From: Acinetobacter ihumii
GTDB taxonomy: Bacteria; Pseudomonadota; Gammaproteobacteria; Pseudomonadales; Moraxellaceae
DNA length: 64,000 bases
Direction: 5' to 3'
NCBI RefSeq assembly: GCF_900625095.1
Contig: NZ_LR130760.1
Span: 1,667,455 to 1,731,454, forward strand
In this document: positions 8,514 through 17,464 of the stretch, piece after piece
Position numbering within the stretch: the stretch's first letter is position 1
Layout of the letters: the number at the start of each line of letters is the position of its first letter
Made by a program: the position numbers and the translations under genes
Notes under the pieces: model-generated
Databases searched by the model: none
Seen by the model: only the letters and a program-made list of their open reading frames with translations
Told to the model about the DNA's origin: nothing

Positions 8514-10110
8514 AGATTTGCTCCTGTTGCAGCATCCAGTCTGTATTAGACAGTTCAAAATTGGCAAAACGATCTACAATCTGTTGTAATTCAGTTTGTA
8601 ATGGTCGGTCTTCTACCACCAGTGCAAAGCTGTGTAAAGTCCAGTTCATAAAGGCGCTCAGCACTGGGGAAAGCTGTTGGCTCAAACCTTTTAAATGAAT
8701 CGCCTGCACACTGGCACAGCATAAAGCTGCAACCACTTGTTCGGTGAGTACCATCACGCGTTCGGCATCACGTGCTGCAATGGTTCCCATACTCACTTTA
8801 TCCTGATTATGGCATTCGGTAGAGCGTGAAAAAATCGAGGCAGATAAAGTCTGTTTCAGTGCTTCGGCTGTCCAAGCAGACACACCAATTTGTACTGCTT
8901 TAAAACCATGATTTAAAGGTAAACGTTCTGCTGTTGCACCAGTTAAGTTACGTGGTAAACCATGATTCATTTTATGATCCACCAGTTGCGCCAACTGCCG
9001 ATCCAGTAAATCTGCAATATTGGCCATCATGATTTTTAAACTGTCCATGGCTTGTGCAATATGTCCACCATAAAAATGCCCACCATGTAAAACACGCAAG
9101 TTGAGAGGATCAATCAAAGGATTGTCATTACTGGAGTTCAATTCATTCTCAATAAACTGACGCAACCAAACTTTCGAGTCTTCAAAAACCCCAATCACAT
9201 GCGGTGCACAGCGCAAGGAATAACGATCCTGCAAACGTGGACTTTGGTGGGCAGTCTGTACTTCACTTTGTAACCAGTCACGTAGCTGTGCTGCAATTTT
9301 TTGTTGTCCCATATGTGGCTTTTGTGCAAACAGCACTTCATCAAAATGCGTTGGATTGCCTTCGAGTGCTAAAACATTTAAAGCGGTGATCAGCGTTGCA
9401 CTATTTGCAATCTGTTCGGCACGTTTATAATTTAAACAGGCGATTGCCGTCATGACGGCTGTGCCATTCATCATTGCCAAACCTTCTTTGGGACGCAAGG
9501 TTAAAGCTTGCATGCCTTTTTCTGCATATACCTGCTGGACAGGCACAATTTGTCCGTGGTCATAAACCTCTCGCTCCCCCACTAGTATCGCTGCAATATA
9601 AGAAAGCGGCGTTAAATCACCGCTTGCCCCGACCGAGCCTTCGGATGGAATCACAGGAATTACGTTTTCATTGAGTAACCAAACCAAACGCTCTAATAAT
9701 GTCAGTGAAACGCCTGAATAGCCTCGAGCCAATGAACATAATCGTGTGACCACCACTGCACGTGCCGTGATCAGATCCAGATTTTTGCCCAAACCACAGC
9801 CATGAAAACGAGAAAGATGCAACGGCAGTTCATTGACTTGGTGGGTCGGCACTTGTACAAGGCAGGAATCACCATAACCCGTGGTGACGCCATAAATCAC
9901 GCCTTCCTGTACTAATAATTCATCCAGAAAGTCCGCGCCTTTTTGAATCAAGTCACGCCATGCGGCTTGTTGCGGTAAGGCAACGCGATAATGCCCATGT
10001 GCGACACGCACCACATCTTCAATGCTTAATGGTTCAATTCCTACAGTAATGAATTGTTTAATCCCCGTGTTTAATAAGTTGTTATTCAATTTATTTTGTC
10101 CAAAAATCAT
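8503..10110 (-). CDS. Aromatic amino acid ammonia-lyase (HAL/TAL/PAL family)
   Basis: Enzyme of 535 aa with the autocatalytic MIO cofactor triad Ala162-Ser163-Gly164 (GSVGASGDLTPLS) and the catalytic Tyr73 in YGVTTGYGD. It deaminates His, Tyr or Phe to the aryl acrylate. Inside an APE cluster the likely product is 4-coumarate from tyrosine, or cinnamate from phenylalanine, as starter for the ligase. The residue pair that sets substrate choice aligns to Phe102-His103 (RFHGCG), unlike Ser-His of classical HAL or His-Leu of Rhodobacter TAL, so the substrate cannot be read off. No hut genes are nearby, which argues against histidine catabolism. It overlaps the acyltransferase gene by 20 nt. Confidence 0.85.
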   Translation of the reverse strand: MIFGQNKLNNNLLNTGIKQFITVGIEPLSIEDVVRVAHGHYRVALPQQAAWRDLIQKGADFLDELLVQEGVIYGVTTGYGDSCLVQVPTHQVNELPLHLSRFHGCGLGKNLDLITARAVVVTRLCSLARGYSGVSLTLLERLVWLLNENVIPVIPSEGSVGASGDLTPLSYIAAILVGEREVYDHGQIVPVQQVYAEKGMQALTLRPKEGLAMMNGTAVMTAIACLNYKRAEQIANSATLITALNVLALEGNPTHFDEVLFAQKPHMGQQKIAAQLRDWLQSEVQTAHQSPRLQDRYSLRCAPHVIGVFEDSKVWLRQFIENELNSSNDNPLIDPLNLRVLHGGHFYGGHIAQAMDSLKIMMANIADLLDRQLAQLVDHKMNHGLPRNLTGATAERLPLNHGFKAVQIGVSAWTAEALKQTLSASIFSRSTECHNQDKVSMGTIAARDAERVMVLTEQVVAALCCASVQAIHLKGLSQQLSPVLSAFMNWTLHSFALVVEDRPLQTELQQIVDRFANFELSNTDWMLQQEQIYAC

Positions 10111-11014
10111 AAAAATTAAACCATTGGTAAGGTGCGCGTAAGCAATGTTGCTCCAGCAAAGCCACGTATTGTCGTGTTACAGTTTGCATGGCGTCTAAAC
10201 GGCTATTTCTCGGTAAATCGATGGCATCGGCAATTTTATGAATATGCACTTCAAAATGCTGCTGTTGTCGATAACAAAACACAGCCAGAACAGGAACTTT
10301 AAGTAAATTTGCCAGTATCCAAGCCCCTTGCGGCCACGTAGCATCTTTTGCCAAGAATTCAACATGTTGCACCCGATTTGATTGCACAGGTGCACGATCT
10401 GCCGCCACAATGACCCATTCACCTTGCTGCATTTTTTCTTCGAGTAAAATCGCAGTTTCTAGTCCTAACTCATCGACGGAAATTAAATTTACGTCCGCCT
10501 GATCATTCAGTTTTTTCAAAAAGGCATTAAATTGTGTGGCATGTTTTTGATAAACCAAGACATTAATTTTTTGAGGATGCTCAGATTTGACCGCACGTAA
10601 TAGCTCAATATTACCAAAATGCGATACGATCAATAGCGCCCCTTTTTGATAGACTTGTTGAAAATGCGCATGACCAAAAAGCTGTAATTGTTGCTCAGGA
10701 ATCTGTCCCAGCCAGCCTTCCATCTTATCTAAAATACTGATACCAAACTGAATAAAATGCTGATAACTATTTGCCCAAGACGGTAAACTTGAAAATGGAG
10801 AATGGGTACCAGCAAACTGATGCAACTGTCGCAAATACCCTAGTGACGCCTGTCGTGCAGACACGGCAAATAACCAGTACCACACAATAATAAAATACAG
10901 CATAAGCTTACATAGCCAACGTCCACCCAAGCGATAAAAAAACAGGACTAAGCTAAGCAGCCCCAATCCGCCCCGCTCTTTACGATCGCTCCAGTGAGAA
11001 GATTGACGCTGCAT
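10091..11014 (-). CDS. LpxL-like lipid acyltransferase (acyltransferase half of ApeJ)
   Basis: Membrane-associated acyltransferase of 307 aa in the LpxL/HtrB superfamily, with HX4E catalytic motif HFGNIE and an N-terminal hydrophobic anchor near LMLYFIIVWYWLF. It probably attaches an acyl chain, perhaps the aryl polyene, to the glycosylated lipid acceptor. In E. coli-type clusters this domain is fused to a GT2 domain in ApeJ; here the two are separate genes in different frames. The start MQRQSSHW lies just after the glycosyltransferase TAG behind a GGGCTAGAG stretch; an upstream ATG would overlap that gene by 43 nt. Confidence 0.8.
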   Translation of the reverse strand: MQRQSSHWSDRKERGGLGLLSLVLFFYRLGGRWLCKLMLYFIIVWYWLFAVSARQASLGYLRQLHQFAGTHSPFSSLPSWANSYQHFIQFGISILDKMEGWLGQIPEQQLQLFGHAHFQQVYQKGALLIVSHFGNIELLRAVKSEHPQKINVLVYQKHATQFNAFLKKLNDQADVNLISVDELGLETAILLEEKMQQGEWVIVAADRAPVQSNRVQHVEFLAKDATWPQGAWILANLLKVPVLAVFCYRQQQHFEVHIHKIADAIDLPRNSRLDAMQTVTRQYVALLEQHCLRAPYQWFNFYDFWTK

Positions 11015-11016
11015 CT

Positions 11017-11757
11017 CTAGCCCTTTATGTTTTGTTTGAGGAGTCGAGGTAAACGCCATAGCATGCCTGCAAATAATCGTGCATGCGCCCGACTCATGCC
11101 TAAATTATCGCGCCAGACATGAAAGTGAGAAATGCCATGTTCGGGATAAATCACAGGCGTTGGGACATTAATAACTTGGATATTTTCCCATTTCAGCCGA
11201 ACTAAAATTTCACTGTCGAAACCCATACGTGGCTGAAATTTTGCCTGTTGTAACAGCGTTAAAGTGGGGGCTAAAGGATACACCCGAAAACCACACATGC
11301 TGTCTTTAATTGCAAACGACAAACTGTTAATCCAGACCCAGACATGCGTAACGTAGCGTCCATATAAACGTTTTTTTGGCACAGACTGATCAAAGACTGG
11401 TTGCCCAATCACCACTGCATCTGGGTGTTGTTTGGATAATTGCAAAAACTGATCAATATCTGCCCAGTGATGTTGTCCGTCGGCATCTAACTGCAAGGCA
11501 TGGCTGAGTCCGATTTGACCTGCATAGTTCAGCCCTGTCATCACCGCCTGACCTTTGCCCTGATTATGCTCATGCTCTATTAAGTGAAGCTGGGAGTAAG
11601 CCTGATCTAAATGCCTTAATTGCAGGGTACATTCAGCATCACTCCCATCATTGACCACGATGATCGGTAAGTCATACTGGTTTAAAGTCTTAACTAATGC
11701 ATCAAGATAATGGGGATGATTATATACAGGGATGACAAAACCATACGCTAGCATCAT
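11017..11757 (-). CDS. GT2 glycosyltransferase (glycosyltransferase half of ApeJ)
   Basis: GT-A fold enzyme of 246 aa resembling dolichol-phosphate mannosyltransferases. It has the N-terminal YGFVIPVYNH, VVNDGSD for nucleotide-sugar binding and the metal-binding DADGQH near residue 93. It would add a sugar to the lipid anchor of the aryl polyene. The ATG overlaps the ligase stop (ATGA). The soluble domain lacks the C-terminal membrane helices found in many GT2 enzymes, so it may rely on its acyltransferase neighbour for membrane contact; that last point is inference. Confidence 0.82.
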   Translation of the reverse strand: MMLAYGFVIPVYNHPHYLDALVKTLNQYDLPIIVVNDGSDAECTLQLRHLDQAYSQLHLIEHEHNQGKGQAVMTGLNYAGQIGLSHALQLDADGQHHWADIDQFLQLSKQHPDAVVIGQPVFDQSVPKKRLYGRYVTHVWVWINSLSFAIKDSMCGFRVYPLAPTLTLLQQAKFQPRMGFDSEILVRLKWENIQVINVPTPVIYPEHGISHFHVWRDNLGMSRAHARLFAGMLWRLPRLLKQNIKG

Positions 11758-13427
11758 TGGGCTGTCTCCATATCTTTCAAAGCAAATAGTAAACGACCTG
11801 ATGCTAAGCTGTGTTGTAAATCAGACAACTGAAAACTGACTTTATGCTGTTTGCGTGTCAGCTTTAATTCAAGCACATGATAAGGCTGGATCAAATGCTG
11901 AAATTTAAGTTGTTCATAGCCATTACACCAGTCCAGATCTGCCCAGATTTGTTTGGCAAAGCTCTGGATAAATCCAATCTGCCCCACACCGGGATAAATT
12001 GGCTGAGTGGGAAAATGCCCTTTAAAGCATAAGAGCTCAGGGGTAAATTCCAGTTGCATTTGATAAAACTCATCTGTTTGCAACCGTGACAAAATTACAG
12101 GCTGCAACATCGGCTGAAACAAACGTTTTAAATAATGTTTATCCAATTTGGACTGGGTATTTTGTGGCAGTTCGGTTAAAAATCGCCATAACCGAGGAAT
12201 TGCGATTGTTTCCAATTTTTCATGGAGTTGCTGTTTGATCCCAGATACAAATGCTGCTTTGCCTATGTGTTGTAATTGCTGGCGTGCATCATCATGTAGC
12301 ACCACAATACCTGCCAATAACTCACGCTGATCATGTTCCACTAAAAGCACGTGGCAATTTTTGATCTCTGGCAAGCTTTGAATGCTGTGTTCAATTGCAT
12401 CCAGACTAAGCCGTTTTTCTTCGAGCTTGATCAGTCGATCTGCACGGCCCAACAGTTTAAATCTTAATTCTGGATTGCTTGGATTTTCCCAGACCGCCAG
12501 ATCACCAGTTTCAATCCAATCCGTAGTAAATGCATGTTGCGTTTGTACTTTTAAAAGTTGTTGCTCAATTTCAATATTAACATCGGCAAAAGTTTGCCAT
12601 GCACTGTCATCGACTGTTCGATAGGCTATTCCACCTGTTTCTGAACTTCCTAAAATTTCAGTAATCGAATGATGAATGGATGCTCGAACACCACTTTCCA
12701 GTTTACCGCCAGAAGAAAAAATAGCCTGACAACTTTCAAATGCCAACGCTGAAGTCCATCTTTTAAGCACAGCAGGACTTGAAATCAGATAATTCTCAAG
12801 TCCCATTTCGGCAAAGTGTTTTTGCATGGCAATCACATCTTCTGGAAACGCCAACTGCGGACTATAAAAACTTCGACCCTTCACTAACGGCCAAAGTACT
12901 TTAAATAATATTCCATAAATATGTTGATGGCTTACAGTGGCAAGTGCAATAACGTGTTCAGTCAGACCAAAGGTCTGATCAAGCCCCTGCACTTCTTTCA
13001 ACAATTGCAACAAAGTACGTTCAATACGTTTTGGCTCGCCTGTTGAGCCAGAAGTATAAAAATCAATTCGTGCATGATGAATAAAATCCTCACTCAAATC
13101 GAGTACGAATTGACTGGTGGTTTCAGTCAAAATTTGACGTGATAAAAAGTAAATATTTTGGCTAGCTAAATTTTGTTCAAGCTCTGCCACCCGATGCGGA
13201 GCTAATAAAATGGTCTTTTTTGCCTGAAGTCCTGCAAATAACAGCACTAAAAATTCATAACTGTCCTGTTGCCATAGGGCAAATATGCGCTCAGAACGCG
13301 ATGCCATCATTTGCGCTTGCTGAGAAACATCCTGCCAAAATGCAGCAAAAGAAATATGCTGATGCTCGGCGGTAATGGCTAGGGTCTGCTGTGACTGAAT
13401 AAAAAAATTAAAGGAGTTGTTCATCAT
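11754..13427 (-). CDS. Acyl-ACP ligase fused to a FabA/Z-like dehydratase (ApeH-ApeI fusion)
   Basis: Two-domain protein of 557 aa. Residues 1 to about 435 are an AMP-forming adenylation domain: P-loop YTSGSTGEPK at 124-133, GSSETGG at 260-266, TGDL at 307-310, GRADRLIKL near 328, and a likely catalytic Lys427 in QNTQSKLDK. Residues about 440-550 form a hotdog dehydratase with KGHFPTQPIYPGVGQI; His471 is the expected catalytic residue. The first domain would load the aryl starter onto ACP, the second would dehydrate the extender products. ApeH and ApeI are separate proteins in the best-studied clusters. Overlaps apeG by 20 nt; start at the ATGATG pair is somewhat uncertain. Confidence 0.85.
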   Translation of the reverse strand: MMNNSFNFFIQSQQTLAITAEHQHISFAAFWQDVSQQAQMMASRSERIFALWQQDSYEFLVLLFAGLQAKKTILLAPHRVAELEQNLASQNIYFLSRQILTETTSQFVLDLSEDFIHHARIDFYTSGSTGEPKRIERTLLQLLKEVQGLDQTFGLTEHVIALATVSHQHIYGILFKVLWPLVKGRSFYSPQLAFPEDVIAMQKHFAEMGLENYLISSPAVLKRWTSALAFESCQAIFSSGGKLESGVRASIHHSITEILGSSETGGIAYRTVDDSAWQTFADVNIEIEQQLLKVQTQHAFTTDWIETGDLAVWENPSNPELRFKLLGRADRLIKLEEKRLSLDAIEHSIQSLPEIKNCHVLLVEHDQRELLAGIVVLHDDARQQLQHIGKAAFVSGIKQQLHEKLETIAIPRLWRFLTELPQNTQSKLDKHYLKRLFQPMLQPVILSRLQTDEFYQMQLEFTPELLCFKGHFPTQPIYPGVGQIGFIQSFAKQIWADLDWCNGYEQLKFQHLIQPYHVLELKLTRKQHKVSFQLSDLQHSLASGRLLFALKDMETAQ

Positions 13428-13971
13428 TATTGTTCAAACGCTGCTGGCGCTTTCTTAAAATAAATTCACCAAGTAAAAGAATGCCCATCAGGACATAAGA
13501 AATAAAACCGTTATACAGCACCCAAATCTGGGTAGAGGCGTAGACAATCGTACACCAAGCAATCAATGCATTACACAGAAAAAAACCACACCATAGTATG
13601 GTGACTTTTCGTGTCCATCGTACTCCTGACTCAGGCAAATCGGGCTGCATGATTCGCGCAAAACGCTCAATCATGGAAGGTGGTCGCCAGAGCGTCGATG
13701 CAAATATTCCCAAAGCCCCCAGACTCATCAGCACAGGATAAAATTTAAGCCATACTTGATCATTGAGCATCATGCTTAAACCGCCACATAAAATCGCAAA
13801 CATCGAAAGTGGCCACAATAATCCATTGGACTTGAACATTAAACGCAACAGCCCCAGACCAATCAACAAGATGCTGACAGCCCAAAAATGACCGTGCGCC
13901 AGACTCCAGCCCACAATAAAGGGATAGGCGATGAAAAAGATCGCCGTGATCCATTTAAAAATGTGATTCAT
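13408..13971 (-). CDS. apeG: Polytopic membrane protein of the APE cluster (ApeG-like, COG4648)
   Basis: Protein of 187 aa with about five to six predicted TM helices and a short charged C-terminus. It matches the COG4648-type membrane protein placed between ACP and ligase genes in APE clusters. Function is unknown; a role in anchoring the synthase to the inner membrane is a guess from context. Its ATG overlaps the stop of apeF (TAATG). Confidence 0.75.
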   Translation of the reverse strand: MNHIFKWITAIFFIAYPFIVGWSLAHGHFWAVSILLIGLGLLRLMFKSNGLLWPLSMFAILCGGLSMMLNDQVWLKFYPVLMSLGALGIFASTLWRPPSMIERFARIMQPDLPESGVRWTRKVTILWCGFFLCNALIAWCTIVYASTQIWVLYNGFISYVLMGILLLGEFILRKRQQRLNNNDEQLL

Positions 13972-14216
13972 TAAGCCGTCATATTTTGAATAACAGTGAC
14001 AACATCATGCACTGTTCTGACATTTTTAAAGTCTTCAGGCTTCACTTGTTTACCTGTCAATTCTTTAATTTTTACAATCAAATCCACCGCATCAATACTA
14101 TCGACATCCAGATCCGAATAAAGATTGGACTCAAGTTGAATTGTTTCAGGTTCAATTTCAAATAAATCCTGCATCCATTCACGTAAAGTAGCAAGAATAT
14201 GTTCCTGACTTAACAT
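13971..14216 (-). CDS. apeF: Acyl carrier protein (ApeF-like)
   Basis: ACP of 81 aa with the phosphopantetheine attachment motif DVDSIDAVD; Ser40 is modified. One of two consecutive ACPs in the cluster, probably divided between starter loading and chain extension. It lies 12 nt downstream of the other ACP and overlaps apeG by one base. The phosphopantetheinyl transferase that activates it is not in this window. Confidence 0.88.
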   Translation of the reverse strand: MLSQEHILATLREWMQDLFEIEPETIQLESNLYSDLDVDSIDAVDLIVKIKELTGKQVKPEDFKNVRTVHDVVTVIQNMTA

Positions 14217-14228
14217 CGTATTGTCCTC

Positions 14229-14489
14229 TTATACTTGTTGTTGTGCTTCAACCAAAGTCACCAGACTTTGAATAGAGCGAAAATGCTGTTTGGTTTCATC
14301 CGACTCAGCATTTAAATGAATGTTGTAACGTTTCTTGAGGGCAAGCCCCAACTCTAAAGCATCTATTGAATCAAGCCCTAAGCCCTCTCCAAATAAAGGT
14401 GCCTGATCATCAATATCCTGAACAGTGATGTCTTCAAGGGCTAAAACATCAATAATCATTTGTTTTAATTGGTTGGCCAAATTGCTCAT
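14229..14489 (-). CDS. apeE: Acyl carrier protein (ApeE-like)
   Basis: ACP of 86 aa with attachment motif GLDSIDALE; Ser41 is the modified residue. The helix II region is acidic, as expected for docking with ketosynthase and ligase. The ATG overlaps the acyltransferase stop by 4 nt. Sequence differs clearly from ApeF, so the two are not a recent duplication. Which of them holds the growing chain cannot be told from sequence. Confidence 0.88.
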   Translation of the reverse strand: MSNLANQLKQMIIDVLALEDITVQDIDDQAPLFGEGLGLDSIDALELGLALKKRYNIHLNAESDETKQHFRSIQSLVTLVEAQQQV

Positions 14490-15283
14490 TTAGATAACTC
14501 TTGCTTAAAAAAGTGATGTAAATACTGATTTAAAATACGGACATTTTTAGGGCTGACCGTCAAATCAGAAAGTACCTCTGAAATATGGATGGCATCCAGA
14601 ACTTTGATTTCGATATGAAAGGGTTGTGCAGGAACGTGATACCACTTTTCATTTTTGGTTAAGGTGGTGGGCGTACAGCGAATCAACACAGGTCGAATCG
14701 GCACATTAGCACGAATCGCAATGTTGGCAGCTCCACGCTGGAACTGATTGATCTGTTCATGTTTTTGTGTTCTGGTTCCTTCAGGAAAAATAATCAATGA
14801 GGCAGCCTCATGCTGCTGCAAGCGTGTCACACAATCATGGATAAATTGATTAGATCCTGCATTTAAAATGTAACCTGCACTCTGCACCGGACCACGTGTA
14901 AAAGGATTCGACCAGAGTGACTGTTTGACCACGCAATTGGCTTGCTGCATCAAACCAATTAACACCACCACATCAATTAAAGTCGGATGATTGGCAATCA
15001 CCAACTCTTGTCGGCTTTGCTGTAATTTTTCCAGACCGTCCACCGAATAGGTCATAATGCCTAACTTGACCATCATTTCGGTAAAGCCTTTGAAACTGGT
15101 CCGAATCACCTGTTGGGCACGTCGCTGGCGAGTCGCTTGATCACGTGCAGTCAAACTTACACATGGTGCCACCACTGTCGCAATCGCAATGCCACCCAGA
15201 CCAAAACTGGCAAAACTAAAACCTGTCGCCCCTATGCGCCAGATATAATTCATCTTGGCTTTAAATGATGTCTGACTTAACAT
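14486..15283 (-). CDS. apeD: PlsC-like 1-acylglycerol-phosphate acyltransferase (ApeD-like)
   Basis: Acyltransferase of 265 aa with the PlsC motifs NHPTLIDVV (HX4D) and FPEGTRT, preceded by a hydrophobic segment. It is expected to act in building the lipid part of the aryl polyene lipid. Start MLSQTSF is preferred because an AGGA sits 8 nt upstream and it overlaps the preceding stop by only 7 nt; upstream in-frame ATGs at 15292, 15301 and 15325 are possible but cover the Shine-Dalgarno or overlap more. Confidence 0.8.
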   Translation of the reverse strand: MLSQTSFKAKMNYIWRIGATGFSFASFGLGGIAIATVVAPCVSLTARDQATRQRRAQQVIRTSFKGFTEMMVKLGIMTYSVDGLEKLQQSRQELVIANHPTLIDVVVLIGLMQQANCVVKQSLWSNPFTRGPVQSAGYILNAGSNQFIHDCVTRLQQHEAASLIIFPEGTRTQKHEQINQFQRGAANIAIRANVPIRPVLIRCTPTTLTKNEKWYHVPAQPFHIEIKVLDAIHISEVLSDLTVSPKNVRILNQYLHHFFKQELSK

Positions 15284-15888
15284 TTTTGCCATCCTAGCCA
15301 TGTTGTTTGCTGCCCATCTTGCCAAAAATGATAAAAGTCGAGTGCATCTATATGCTGAGTCTGCTCAAATGCACTGAACTCAACATTGGCATGAGGTAAG
15401 CTCAATACCGTTGCTAGAGCAAATGGCTGAAAATCTTGTTGATCCTGATAAATTTTAGGCAAGGATGCCTCATAAAAAACCACTAATACCTGTTTAATTT
15501 GAGGCTGACTATTTAAAAGGGCATAAGCTTCGAACATGGCCTCAGACCAGCCACAACTTAAACTCGTCGACACCGTGTCATCTTTACATAGAATGGAATA
15601 AAGACCTGCAATCGCATTATGCACCGAAGTTGAAAACTGTGTAGGTGATGGCGTTTGATTGGTCAATACATCCTGTAAAATCGCCAATGTTTTCGCTTCA
15701 TCGCCATAACGCGACACCCAGACAATATAATCAACTGATTGTTGTGCCACAGTTTCAATTGCGGCATTCATCGCCAGTTTTGCCAAAGGCGACAGTCGTC
15801 TGCGCTGCATCGCAGGCAAAGACTCAAGTGCCTGACACTCATCCAGTGTAGAGCACAGTCGAAGCGCAGAAAGATGAAATCTGATCAT
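15277..15888 (-). CDS. KS-like chain-length-factor-type protein, first gene of the APE operon
   Basis: Protein of 203 aa matching the N-terminal-like beta-ketoacyl synthase family (Ketoacyl-synt_2): MQRRRLSPLAKLA, SRYGDEAKT, FSTSVHNAIAGL. It is about half the length of a true KS, and I see neither the TACSS nucleophile motif nor the HGT/GH histidines, so it should not condense by itself. The position before apeD fits apeC, whose product acts as chain-length factor for ApeO; the equivalence is by order only and full-length CLFs are usually longer. Weak Shine-Dalgarno (AGG about 13 nt upstream). Confidence 0.72.
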   Translation of the reverse strand: MIRFHLSALRLCSTLDECQALESLPAMQRRRLSPLAKLAMNAAIETVAQQSVDYIVWVSRYGDEAKTLAILQDVLTNQTPSPTQFSTSVHNAIAGLYSILCKDDTVSTSLSCGWSEAMFEAYALLNSQPQIKQVLVVFYEASLPKIYQDQQDFQPFALATVLSLPHANVEFSAFEQTQHIDALDFYHFWQDGQQTTWLGWQKC

Positions 15889-15933
15889 ACTGAATGCGAG
15901 CCTATGGCAAAAGGTGTTAGAAATTGGTGCAAA

Positions 15934-15961
15934 ATTATAGCACCAGTCTGCAAATTAACAA
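15934..15961 (-). promoter_or_regulatory. Predicted sigma-70 promoter of the APE operon
   Basis: Reading the minus strand: -35 TTGTTA, 16-nt spacer, then TGCTATAAT, an extended -10 with a perfect TATAAT hexamer. Transcription would start near 15926, leaving a leader of about 40 nt before the first gene. No other good promoter was noticed inside the tightly overlapping cluster, so the 15-kb operon may depend on this one. Confidence 0.62.
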
Positions 15962-16011
15962 AAATTTACATTTTAACTGAAATAACAATAAGATGCAGTG
16001 TCTAAAAATGC

Positions 16012-16038
16012 AAAAACCCCGAAACAAGCTCGGGGTTT
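16012..16038 (-). terminator. Intrinsic terminator of the der operon
   Basis: Perfect 9-bp stem AAACCCCGA/TCGGGGTTT with a 7-nt loop, followed on the minus strand by a T run. It lies 17 nt after the der stop and separates the housekeeping operon from the APE promoter just downstream. Confidence 0.85.
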
Positions 16039-16054
16039 GAAATATTTAAACTGA

Positions 16055-17464
16055 TTAACGTTTAAATTTTTTCTCAGCTTTCTTAAATTTCTGGATATAA
16101 CGACGTTTACGTGCAGCCACTCGTTCATCGATTTGCGACTTACGTCCTTCAAACGGATTTTCAGATGTTTTAAAGTCAATTCGTACAGGTGTACCTTCAA
16201 GCTTATAAACTTTACGGAACACATTTTCCAGATAACGACGATAATCCGCAGGTGTTTTATCGACTTTATTACCATGAATCACAATGGTCGGTGGATTTTG
16301 TCCACCCATATGCGCATAACGCATTTTAATACGTTTACCACTAATCATCGGTGGCTGATGCGCTTCAGTCGCATCATTTAAAATTTGAGTCAATTTTGCA
16401 GGGGATACTTTTAAATGCGATGAATCGTAAGCACGATGAATCGATGGATATAACTCACCTACGCCCGTACCATGCAATGCAGAAATCAAATGTACTTTTG
16501 CCCAAGGAATAAAATCAAAACGACGATCAACATCGAGTTTACATTGCTTGCGATCATATTCAGTCATGTTGTCCCATTTATTAATGGCAACCACCATGGC
16601 ACGACCTGCTTCAAGCGCATAGCCAATCAAATGTAGGTCTTGCTCAACCACACCTTCACGAGCATCCAAAACCACAACAATCACATGGGCATCTTTAATC
16701 GCCTGTAGTGTCTTTACGATTGAAAATTTTTCAATCATTTCATCCACTTTACCTTTGCGACGCACCCCTGCGGTATCAATCAAGGTATATTGGCGACCAT
16801 CGCGTTCGTAGGGAATATAAACTGAATCGCGTGTCGTTCCAGGCTCATCAAATGCCACTACACGCTCTTCACCTAACAAACGGTTGACCAGAGTAGATTT
16901 ACCGACATTCGGACGACCAATAATCGCAAGTCTTAGTCCTGTATTTTTGTCATGTTCTTCTGGGTTTTCATCTTCAGGCACATCTTCAAGCACATCTTCA
17001 AGCATCTGTGCCACACCACGACCATGACTGGCTGCGACATGGATCGGTTCGCCAAAGCCCAATTTATAAAACTCGACTACGGCTGCTTCAGCGTGTACAC
17101 CATCGACTTTATTAGCAACTAAATAAACCTTCTTGCCCAAGCTGCGGATTTCACGCGCAATTTGTTCATCAGAAGCCAAAAGCCCTGCACGTGCATCCAC
17201 CACAAAAATAATAATATCTGCTTCATGAATAGCGGTTTTCGATTGTTCCGCCATGTAAGCATCGATGCCCGCTTCACTTTCACCGATACCACCAGTATCC
17301 ACCACAATAAACGACTTATTCTGGTAAACGGCATCACCATATTTACGGTCACGGGTAAGCCCCGCAAAATCGGCGACAAGTGCATCACGACTCTTGGTAA
17401 TCTGGTTAAATAGCGTTGATTTTCCAACATTTGGACGACCAATGAGCGCAATAACGGGTTTCAT
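16055..17464 (-). CDS. der: Ribosome biogenesis GTPase Der (EngA)
   Basis: Essential GTPase of 469 aa with two tandem G domains and a C-terminal KH-like domain, needed for 50S subunit maturation. The first P-loop GRPNVGKS is at residues 9-16 and the second at 183-190. NKVD at 118-121 and NKWD in the second domain give guanine specificity. An acidic linker near 157-170 separates the domains, and the C-terminus is Lys/Arg-rich, fitting rRNA contact. Last gene of the ndk-distal block, about 180 nt after bamB with a terminator-like hairpin between them, so it may also have its own promoter. Confidence 0.97.
   Translation of the reverse strand: MKPVIALIGRPNVGKSTLFNQITKSRDALVADFAGLTRDRKYGDAVYQNKSFIVVDTGGIGESEAGIDAYMAEQSKTAIHEADIIIFVVDARAGLLASDEQIAREIRSLGKKVYLVANKVDGVHAEAAVVEFYKLGFGEPIHVAASHGRGVAQMLEDVLEDVPEDENPEEHDKNTGLRLAIIGRPNVGKSTLVNRLLGEERVVAFDEPGTTRDSVYIPYERDGRQYTLIDTAGVRRKGKVDEMIEKFSIVKTLQAIKDAHVIVVVLDAREGVVEQDLHLIGYALEAGRAMVVAINKWDNMTEYDRKQCKLDVDRRFDFIPWAKVHLISALHGTGVGELYPSIHRAYDSSHLKVSPAKLTQILNDATEAHQPPMISGKRIKMRYAHMGGQNPPTIVIHGNKVDKTPADYRRYLENVFRKVYKLEGTPVRIDFKTSENPFEGRKSQIDERVAARKRRYIQKFKKAEKKFKR

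Noticed and set aside
8503..10110. Histidine utilisation gene hutH
   Set aside because: MIO triad alone does not define substrate; no other hut genes nearby, Phe replaces the usual Ser before the His, and the gene lies inside the APE operon.
11015..11059. Upstream start for the LpxL-like acyltransferase
   Set aside because: It would overlap the glycosyltransferase by 43 nt and adds residues with no family match; the ATG at 11014 has a suitable ribosome site.
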